Source of the DNA: Gammaproteobacteria bacterium
GTDB taxonomy: Bacteria > Pseudomonadota > Gammaproteobacteria > SZUA-229
Assembly: GCA_029880105.1 (NCBI GenBank)
Contig: JAOUPA010000125.1
Location: 1-5,497 of the forward strand
DNA length: 5,497 nucleotides
Direction: 5' to 3'
Shown: positions 1-5,106 of the stretch, piece by piece
How positions within the stretch are numbered: position 1 is the stretch's first letter
How the letters are laid out: the number at the start of each line of letters is the position of its first letter
Notes under the pieces: model-generated
Seen by the model: the letters and a program-made list of their open reading frames with translations, nothing else
Told to the model about the DNA's origin: nothing
Databases searched by the model: none
Made by a program: the position numbers and the translations under genes

Positions 1-919
1 CAAAGTCAATAACTTTTACCGGTCCATCATAGAGAATAAAGGCATTACCGGGTTTAAAGTCGGAGTGCACCAGGCCATTGGCGTGTGCGTAGGCCAGGCC
101 TTCGCCAAGCCCCGTGATGATTTCTAGTGCCTCTTCTTCAGGCAGGCCGCCTTCAGGCATGCTCTTGATGAAGTCATCTAATGGTTTGCCTTCCAGCAAT
201 TCCATTGTCATGTAAACGGTTTCCTTGTCGCGGTCGAAATCGTAAACCGTGGCAATATTAGGATGCGCCAGCTTTTGGGCCTTACTGGTTTCTCGTTGCA
301 GGGCAATAAAGGCGTCGGGATGTTCCTTGAATTCATCCGTCAGTACCTTAATGGCCACGTAAGGGTTCATGTCCTTGGCTTCGACCTTGAGCATGTCGAT
401 GGCCTTGTATACAGTACCCATACCACCTTCACCCAGTACTGAAACCAGGTTGAAGCGGTCTTTAAGAATGCTGCCGGGCTTTAGCTTGCCATCATCCTTC
501 TCCTCGTCGCTGGATGGTGAGGGAGCTGTACTGCTGCCGTCCAGTTGTATGGTGATATCTTCGAGGTCGGGGCTGGCAAAGACGGTAGCGTCTTCATCTT
601 CAATCTCTACATTACTATCTTCTTTTTCTTCCGTGTTTTTCTTCAAAGGTGGGGCGATAACGGTAGCATCATCATCTTCGTCATCATATATTGGTGCCTG
701 GCCCTCTGCACAGGCACGGATTGAATGTAATATTTTACGTTGATAATCTTCGCTAATCTTTTGATTTATATATAAATCTTCAAGATATTCTTTTGCTTTC
801 TTGTATCGTTCTGCATCACCGTTATAGGATTCAGCCCAGAACTCCAGAAGGGAGCAGACCTCATCAATATCCATTTTCTGATCAAGTAATAGTTCGACTG
901 TATTCTCAAATGTATCCAC
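1..919 (-). CDS. Hanks-type serine/threonine protein kinase, 3' part cut off by the window edge
   Basis: Predicted to transfer phosphate from ATP to Ser/Thr of partner proteins; its likely antagonist is the PP2C phosphatase just upstream. The frame is open from a GTG at 919 to the left edge (306 residues plus one base). Residues 1-75 look helical and match no domain I can name. Residues 76-155 are an acidic linker with DATV at 84-87 and 110-113 and EDIT at 120-123. The kinase domain follows: glycine loop GEGGMG at 163-168, ATP lysine K191 in VAIK, likely helix-C Glu E210, catalytic loop HSDFKPGN at 285-292 with D287, K289 and N292, and D305-F306 of the DFG motif at the very edge. The usual HRD arginine is serine. 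GTG is chosen because AAGGA lies 9 bases upstream and no ATG occurs before residue 16. The C-terminal lobe, any membrane segment and any sensor domain lie outside the window. The family call is firm; the cellular role is unknown. Confidence 0.93.
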   Translation of the reverse strand, partial: MDTFENTVELLLDQKMDIDEVCSLLEFWAESYNGDAERYKKAKEYLEDLYINQKISEDYQRKILHSIRACAEGQAPIYDDEDDDATVIAPPLKKNTEEKEDSNVEIEDEDATVFASPDLEDITIQLDGSSTAPSPSSDEEKDDGKLKPGSILKDRFNLVSVLGEGGMGTVYKAIDMLKVEAKDMNPYVAIKVLTDEFKEHPDAFIALQRETSKAQKLAHPNIATVYDFDRDKETVYMTMELLEGKPLDDFIKSMPEGGLPEEEALEIITGLGEGLAYAHANGLVHSDFKPGNAFILYDGPVKVIDF

Positions 920-924
920 AAAAA

Positions 925-1734
925 TTATTCCTTGAAGAAGTCGATGGTAATGGTGGTAATGTTATCCCGGCCACCTTTTTCAAGCGCCTTCTGCATCAGC
1001 GCCTGGTTGGTGGTTGCGGTCGAGCCATTGCCTGCAATGGCCAGAATGTCTTCGTCTGATAGTTCTTTTGAGAGGCCATCCGAGCAAAGGATATAGCGAT
1101 CACCAGGTTGTATAGCGAGTTTTCTATAGGCCAGAACCAGATCTTTATCATAGCCAACCGCACGGGTAATTTTGTTTTTGTCAGGGTGGCTTTCAGCTTC
1201 ATTCAGTTCGATCAGGTTCTGTTCAATCATGTCATTGACGAGGCTGTGATCAGTCGTGAGCTGTTCAATACTGCCAGAGCGAATACGGTATATACGGCTA
1301 TCGCCGGCCCAGAGGATTACACCCTGGTTGTCCTTGCTGATAAATAGGGCGATAGTCGCACCAATGATGGTGTCATCATTGATGTTCGAGGCCCTTTTGA
1401 TCAGGTTCAAATTAGTTTGCTGGATGGTTTCTTCCAGCTTTATTACAGAGTCATCGATGGAATCAGCGGGCGTGTAGAAGGCCTCAACATCGTTGACCAG
1501 TGATTGGCTGGCAAAATCCCCCGCATTATGGCCGCCCATACCATCGGCGACGAACCACAGGCACTTCTCATCAGATGAGTAGAAAGAATCTTCATTGTGC
1601 AGGCGTTTCCTGCCAACATCGGTGAGCGAGTGGGACAGAACGGTAAGCGGAATTATTTCGTCGGACGAGCTGCTTTCATCAGACTGGCGTCGTATGGTGG
1701 TGACATTGATGGTGATGTCTTCATCTGAAGCCAT
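925..1734 (-). CDS. PP2C-family (PPM) serine/threonine protein phosphatase
   Basis: Mn/Mg-dependent phosphatase that removes phosphate from Ser/Thr, probably reversing the neighbouring kinase; cytoplasmic, with no signal peptide or membrane segment. It is complete at 269 residues. The PP2C motifs appear in order: RKRLHNED (residues 42-49), VADGMGGH (62-69, with metal-binding D64 and G65), GATIALF (125-131), WAGDSRIYR (142-150), TTDHS (160-164), ITRAVG (189-194), CSDGL (217-221, metal D219) and GGRDNITTITI (254-264, metal D257). All the expected metal-binding residues are present, so it should be active. The first 30 residues are a non-catalytic tail: DEDIT at 4-8, TTIRR at 12-16, then a Ser/Asp/Glu-rich run at 18-26. 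The ATG at 1734 has AAGGA six bases upstream. It is the first gene of a two-gene unit with the kinase. This gene pair occurs in several settings, including type VI secretion clusters, but nothing here shows which setting applies. Confidence 0.97.
   Translation of the reverse strand: MASDEDITINVTTIRRQSDESSSSDEIIPLTVLSHSLTDVGRKRLHNEDSFYSSDEKCLWFVADGMGGHNAGDFASQSLVNDVEAFYTPADSIDDSVIKLEETIQQTNLNLIKRASNINDDTIIGATIALFISKDNQGVILWAGDSRIYRIRSGSIEQLTTDHSLVNDMIEQNLIELNEAESHPDKNKITRAVGYDKDLVLAYRKLAIQPGDRYILCSDGLSKELSDEDILAIAGNGSTATTNQALMQKALEKGGRDNITTITIDFFKE
928..933 (-). promoter_or_regulatory. Ribosome binding site of the kinase, inside the end of the phosphatase gene
   Basis: Read on the minus strand, AAGGAA forms the last two codons (Lys-Glu) of the phosphatase and sits 9 bases before the GTG start of the kinase at 919. 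It is the only Shine-Dalgarno-like sequence near that start and decides it. The arrangement implies translational coupling of the two proteins. Confidence 0.7.
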
Positions 1735-1740
1735 TATTAT

Positions 1741-1745
1741 TCCTT
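1741..1745 (-). promoter_or_regulatory. Ribosome binding site of the PP2C phosphatase
   Basis: On the minus strand AAGGA stands six bases before the ATG at 1734. It supports that start over any internal one. Confidence 0.7.
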
Positions 1746-1759
1746 TATTTTCACTTTTT

Positions 1760-1773
1760 CTCGATAAATCGAG
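1760..1773. repeat. Perfect 6-base inverted repeat in the phosphatase leader
   Basis: CTCGAT, two bases, then ATCGAG. It lies 26-39 bases upstream of the phosphatase start, between the ribosome binding site and any plausible promoter. The two-base spacer is too short for a stable RNA hairpin loop without opening inner pairs, so a protein-binding site is as likely as an RNA element. It could also be chance. Confidence 0.35.
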
Positions 1774-2007
1774 CCATTTTATGGATCATTTTTATGTGTG
1801 ATTCTATACGAATGATGCCTTTACAGCTATGCCGAAACAGGGCTTATTCATATAATTAACGTTGTTGGGTGAATATAACATAACATTATGAAATGTATAG
1901 TAATCAGGCCTTAAAGCGATCTACTTAGGTATGATTGAAAGGCTATCAGCAAATGATTCAATATTATTCAGTCTAGCAGGCTTGGTGCTCTTTTGAGTGG
2001 ATACTCT

Positions 2008-2013
2008 TATAAT
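2008..2013 (+). promoter_or_regulatory. Probable -10 element of the purT promoter
   Basis: Exact TATAAT, placing transcription initiation near 2020 and giving a leader of about 35 bases before the ATG at 2055. The -35 is poor: the nearest TTG-type hexamer, TTGGTG at 1982-1987, has a 20-base spacer. A small inverted repeat (GAGT/ACTC, 1995-2006) sits directly upstream. The strength of the promoter, or its need for an activator, cannot be judged. Confidence 0.5.
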
Positions 2014-2040
2014 CTCAAGTTTTGGCAGATTTTGAACTGA

Positions 2041-2045
2041 TAAGG
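2041..2045 (+). promoter_or_regulatory. Ribosome binding site of purT
   Basis: TAAGG with a 9-base spacer to the ATG at 2055. This site selects the ATG over the in-frame TTG at 2022, which would lie only a few bases after the predicted transcription start and adds 11 residues absent from E. coli PurT. Confidence 0.55.
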
Positions 2046-2054
2046 CAGGCTTTT

Positions 2055-3236
2055 ATGGTGCATCTGGGAACTCCTTTAACAAATACAGCAACAAAAGTCC
2101 TTTTTTGTGGTGGCGGTGAACTGGGCAAGGAAGTGGTGATTGAGTTACAGCGTCTTGGTGTTGAGGTGATCGTGGTTGATCGCTACCTAAATAGCCCGGC
2201 CATGCAGGTGGCTCACCGAAGCCATGTCATCAATATGCTCGATGGTGCGGCTTTGAGGGCGGTGATTGAGGCTGAACAGCCGGATTATATCGTGCCTGAA
2301 ATTGAGGCCATTGCCACAGAAACTCTGATCGAGCTCGAAACTGAAGGTTTTACCGTGATTCCAAGCGCTCGTGCGGCTAATTTGACGATGAACCGTGAAG
2401 GCATCCGACGCCTTGCTGCCGAAGATATGAACTTAAAGACTTCACCTTACCGCTTTGCGGCCACTCGAGCCGAGTTCGATCAGGCAATTACAGAGATTGG
2501 GTTGCCCTGCGTGGTAAAACCGATCATGAGTTCATCGGGTAAGGGGCAGAGTACAATCAAACAGGCTGAAGATATCGATGCGGCCTGGGCCTATGCCCAG
2601 GGTGGTGGCCGTAGTGGTGCTGGCAAAGTCATTGTTGAAGGGTTTGTTGCATTTGATTATGAAATTACCCAGCTTACCGTTCGGCACGAAGCTGGTACCA
2701 GCTTTTGCCTGCCGATTGGCCATGTCCAGATCGATGGTGATTATCGCCAGTCATGGCAACCGCAGGTTATGAGCGAAGTAGCCATGGCATCTGCGCGTGA
2801 AATTGCACAAAAAGTAACCGATGCGCTGGGTGGTCGGGGTATTTTTGGGGTAGAGCTGTTTATTAAGGGTGATGAGGTGATATTTAGTGAGGTTTCACCG
2901 AGACCGCATGATACCGGCATGGTTACCATGATATCTCAGGATCTCTCCCAGTTTGCACTACACGCTCGTGCGATTCTGGGCCTGCCGATTCCTAATATTC
3001 ATTTTCATGGTCCATCTGCATCCAGCGTTATCCTGATAGAGGGTGAATCAAGGCAGCCCGTGTTTGGTAACCTTGAAGCAATATTGTCGATACCCGATAC
3101 CCAGCTACGCCTGTTTGGTAAGCCAGAAGTAAGTGGCCGCCGACGTATGGGCGTGGTTCTCGCCAGAGCGGCTGAGGTAGAGCAGGCGCTGGCTAATGCC
3201 AAAAAGGCTTCGGCGCAGGTGACAGTTAAATTATAA
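2055..3236 (+). CDS. purT: Formate-dependent phosphoribosylglycinamide formyltransferase (GAR transformylase 2)
   Basis: Cytoplasmic ATP-grasp enzyme that makes formyl-GAR from GAR, formate and ATP through formyl phosphate, the folate-independent version of the third step of purine synthesis. From the ATG at 2055 it is 393 residues, against 392 in E. coli, and the numbering coincides without gaps through the active site. An N-terminal pre-ATP-grasp domain has GGGELGKE (19-26, with E22) and IVPEIEAIATE (79-89, with E82). The ATP-grasp part carries NREGIRR (R114), VVKPIMSSSGKGQ (153-165, K155), VIVEG (E195), E203, FGVELF (E267) and FSEVSPRPHD (E279, D286), that is, the known ATP, magnesium and substrate contacts. 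LFGKPEVSGRRRMG lies near the C-terminus. All key residues are intact. It has its own promoter and is not in an operon with other purine genes here. PurK is the main relative to exclude; gap-free identity to PurT excludes it. Confidence 0.98.
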   Translation: MVHLGTPLTNTATKVLFCGGGELGKEVVIELQRLGVEVIVVDRYLNSPAMQVAHRSHVINMLDGAALRAVIEAEQPDYIVPEIEAIATETLIELETEGFTVIPSARAANLTMNREGIRRLAAEDMNLKTSPYRFAATRAEFDQAITEIGLPCVVKPIMSSSGKGQSTIKQAEDIDAAWAYAQGGGRSGAGKVIVEGFVAFDYEITQLTVRHEAGTSFCLPIGHVQIDGDYRQSWQPQVMSEVAMASAREIAQKVTDALGGRGIFGVELFIKGDEVIFSEVSPRPHDTGMVTMISQDLSQFALHARAILGLPIPNIHFHGPSASSVILIEGESRQPVFGNLEAILSIPDTQLRLFGKPEVSGRRRMGVVLARAAEVEQALANAKKASAQVTVKL

Positions 3237-3329
3237 TTAAAGCGGATGTAGAACCTATATGATTGAATATGGTCTGAAGGTTTTAGTTAAACAATGGTTT
3301 TATTGGTGTATATCTGCTATTTATTACGC

Positions 3330-3722
3330 ATGAATTTATTTAAGAAAATTCTGGTTAATACCCTGATACTCATGGTGATAATGTTGCCTGTACGTAATTT
3401 GTCGGCGATATCATCAACGCCCTCATCAGTCATTTCTTCAGATCACTGCAAGGGTATGGCTGTAGTCATGGCGGAACATGCAGAACATCAGGTGTCATCT
3501 GTTATTCTTGATGAGACGAAGCCGCAGAATAAAAATAACACCTCCTGTGTATGCTGTAAGCATTGCGATGGTGACTGCAATGGATGCGTTCATGTATCAG
3601 CGATTGCTTTTGAATATTTTCAACTATCTAGTCAGGCAACCGCTGAGCTTATAAACGATATTAGTGTTGTGTCATTGACGCGTACTGTCTCGCCACCATC
3701 AAGACCTCCTTTAGTACTCTAG
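3330..3722 (+). CDS. Small exported Cys/His-rich protein, putative periplasmic metal-binding protein
   Basis: I do not recognise a named family with certainty. From the ATG at 3330 the product is 130 residues. It has a textbook signal peptide: KK at 5-6, a hydrophobic core at 7-19, and likely cleavage after LSA at 24-26. The mature part has HC at 39-40, M43, M47, H50 and H53. A dense cluster follows, CVCCKHCDGDCNGCVH (73-88), with six Cys and two His, and the tail ends in PPSRPPLVL. The residues are those expected of a Cu, Ag or Zn ligand set, and the gene opens a Cus-type efflux unit, so a role in metal binding or sensing in the periplasm is inferred, not shown. Small proteins with Cys clusters and RPP tails occur before metal-efflux genes in other proteobacteria (recollection). 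An in-frame ATG at 3294 would add 12 hydrophobic residues; it has GAAGG 13 bases upstream, which is too far, while 3330 has no clear ribosome binding site. The start is therefore uncertain. Confidence 0.72.
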   Translation: MNLFKKILVNTLILMVIMLPVRNLSAISSTPSSVISSDHCKGMAVVMAEHAEHQVSSVILDETKPQNKNNTSCVCCKHCDGDCNGCVHVSAIAFEYFQLSSQATAELINDISVVSLTRTVSPPSRPPLVL

Positions 3723-3733
3723 TCACAAAAAGT

Positions 3734-3751
3734 GTGTATCAGCTGATACAC
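3734..3751. repeat. Perfect 18-base palindrome upstream of the efflux channel gene
   Basis: GTGTATCAG followed directly by its reverse complement CTGATACAC, lying 12 bases after the stop of the Cys-rich gene and 48 bases before the channel start. There is no T-run after it, so it does not look like an intrinsic terminator. A dimeric regulator's operator, or an RNA hairpin (six-base stem GTGTAT/ATACAC with a CAGCTG loop) that tunes mRNA processing between the two genes, are both possible. A second, weaker inverted repeat (ATCATC/GATGAT, 3757-3774) follows. Confidence 0.55.
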
Positions 3752-3786
3752 TGATAATCATCAATTGCGATGATGTGTTTTGTTGT

Positions 3787-3790
3787 GGAG
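3787..3790 (+). promoter_or_regulatory. Ribosome binding site of the efflux channel gene
   Basis: GGAG with an 8-base spacer to the ATG at 3799. It favours that ATG over the in-frame GTG at 3775, which has no Shine-Dalgarno sequence in front of it and would put FCCGVRE before the signal peptide. Confidence 0.6.
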
Positions 3791-3798
3791 TAAGAGAA

Positions 3799-5106
3799 AT
3801 GAGAGCGTATTCTCGTTGTCATGTAAATGACGATTTAAACAAGTCGGTCTTGAGCCGTTCATGTATTTTGTTCAGTGCCATGCTTCTGCTAGCTGTGATG
3901 TTCTATTTCAATAATGCAATGGCATTGACACTGGCTGAAGCTGAGAAAATGGCATTGGCCAATGACCCATTAATGGCAAGTCATGAAGCTAACGCGCGTG
4001 CCTGGAGCAATGATGCTATAGCCGATAATCAGTTACCTGATCCAAAATTGCGAGTTGGTCTTAATAACGTGCCGCTGGATAGTTTTGAGCTGTCAAAGGA
4101 ACCAATGACACAGTTGTCACTTGGTTGGATGCAGTCTTTTCCCAAAGGCGATACGCTCGAATTAAAACAGGTGCAGTCTGAGTGGCGCGCCAGAGCAGAA
4201 CTGGCTCGTGCCAAAGATCGGCGACTACAGCTAAAGCTTAACCTGCGTCAGGATTTTCTGAATCTTTATTATCAGGTGCAGGCGGGGCAGATTATTCGTA
4301 GTTCTAGTAAGTTGTTTGCCCAGCTACTCGAGATTACGGAAGCACATTATGCGTCCGGGCGTATTAACCAGCAGGACGTATTGCGCGCTGATCTGGAACT
4401 ATCAAGATTGGATGATCGTAAAACAAATATTCAGACCGAAGAAGAAGTATTACGTGCCAGGCTGTCGCAATGGTTGGCTGATACAGCATGGCATTCTATA
4501 GAAAATAGATTTCCTGAATTACCGCAGTTTTCCGAAGTGGCTGAAATTTATCAGTTGATTACACAGCATCCATCCATCGCGATTGAGACCGCTAGGCTGG
4601 AAGCGGGCAGGCAGGATGTGGCAATAGCCAACGAGCAATACAGTGCTGGCTGGGAGTTGGGACTGGAATATAGAAAGCGTTTCGGCGAAAACGCTGATGG
4701 TAGTGAGCGTGTGGATATGATGGCTGCGCTGGTTACGTTCGATGTGCCATTATTTGCTGAAAAACGACAGGACAAAAGAGTGGCTGCCAGTGAAGAGAAG
4801 ATGCTGGCAGTAAAGCTACAGCGTGATGATCAGTTACGAAAACTAAAGCAGACCTATGAAATTAACCGTGTCAAATTAGCGAAACTTGAGCAAAGACGAA
4901 ATAAGTACCAGACCGATTTAATTAAATCTGCAGAAAGTAATTCAAAGGCCGCATTAAAGGCCTATCAAAGTGGTGTTGGTGAATTTAATAATTTAATGCG
5001 GGCGCACATTACTGAGCTGGATGTTCGCTTGTCCGATTTGCGTGTACGTGTTGATTATGCGCTGGCAATGGCGCAGCTGTTGTATGTAACGGGAGATGAA
5101 AGATGA
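3799..5106 (+). CDS. TolC-family outer-membrane efflux channel of a heavy-metal RND system (CusC/CzcC-like)
   Basis: Outer-membrane exit duct of a tripartite RND pump, working with the CusB-like adaptor encoded next and a presumed CusA-like pump beyond the window. From the ATG at 3799 it has 435 residues, normal for the family. The signal peptide is long: a polar N-region to about residue 21, hydrophobic core 22-37, likely cleavage after AMA at 40-42. The mature protein starts LTLAEAEKMALANDP, typical of outer-membrane efflux proteins. Two related halves are visible, each with an A-x-A-N or A-D-N-Q turn before a beta stretch: IADNQLPDPKLRVGL in the first and IANEQYSAGWELGLEYR in the second. 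Both are followed by long charged coiled-coil helices rich in Lys, Arg, Glu and Gln. Unlike E. coli CusC it has no lipobox cysteine at the cleavage site, so it is probably not acylated. That makes it closer to CzcC-type channels, and no symbol is given. Its stop overlaps the next start. Confidence 0.93.
   Translation: MRAYSRCHVNDDLNKSVLSRSCILFSAMLLLAVMFYFNNAMALTLAEAEKMALANDPLMASHEANARAWSNDAIADNQLPDPKLRVGLNNVPLDSFELSKEPMTQLSLGWMQSFPKGDTLELKQVQSEWRARAELARAKDRRLQLKLNLRQDFLNLYYQVQAGQIIRSSSKLFAQLLEITEAHYASGRINQQDVLRADLELSRLDDRKTNIQTEEEVLRARLSQWLADTAWHSIENRFPELPQFSEVAEIYQLITQHPSIAIETARLEAGRQDVAIANEQYSAGWELGLEYRKRFGENADGSERVDMMAALVTFDVPLFAEKRQDKRVAASEEKMLAVKLQRDDQLRKLKQTYEINRVKLAKLEQRRNKYQTDLIKSAESNSKAALKAYQSGVGEFNNLMRAHITELDVRLSDLRVRVDYALAMAQLLYVTGDER
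5092..5095 (+). promoter_or_regulatory. Ribosome binding site of the adaptor gene, inside the channel gene
   Basis: GGAG, 7 bases before the ATG at 5103 and within the final codons of the channel gene. With the 4-base ATGA overlap of stop and start, it indicates coupled translation of channel and adaptor. Confidence 0.6.

Larger units (their letters stand above)
1735..2054. other. Divergent intergenic region between the phosphatase/kinase unit and purT
   Basis: About 320 bases, visibly AT-rich, with no convincing gene. It must hold the promoters of both flanking units. On the plus strand a consensus TATAAT lies at 2008-2013. On the minus strand a possible -10 (TATAGAAT, plus-strand 1801-1808) lies upstream of the inverted repeat at 1760-1773, but I see no good -35 for it. 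No PurR-like operator and no rho-independent terminator were recognised. A short stop-free stretch around 1595-1801 is the antisense shadow of the phosphatase. Confidence 0.6.

Noticed and set aside
369..743. Plus-strand open frame of 124 codons rich in Ser
   Set aside because: It is antisense to the acidic linker and glycine loop of the kinase; the Ser runs are the complement of Asp/Glu codons. No ribosome binding site or recognisable domain.
793..1059. Plus-strand open frame of 88 codons
   Set aside because: Lies across the kinase start and phosphatase end on the opposite strand, where real motifs are read on the minus strand.
1..1734. Kinase/phosphatase pair as part of a type VI secretion cluster (PpkA/PppA)
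   Set aside because: No secretion gene is visible in the window, and the flank on the other side is purT. The pair alone does not establish the system.
2022..2054. TTG start of purT giving 11 extra residues
   Set aside because: Too close to the predicted transcription start; the ATG at 2055 has a ribosome binding site and fits the family length.
3252..3280. MerR/CueR-type operator before the Cys-rich gene (AACCT ... AGGTT, ACC ... GGT)
   Set aside because: The half sites pair poorly, with several mismatches, and the spacing does not fit a 19-base promoter spacer; no convincing -35/-10 pair was found.
3734..3751. Palindrome as an intrinsic terminator of the Cys-rich gene
   Set aside because: No T-run follows, the stem is not GC-rich, and a gapless dyad is atypical for a terminator.
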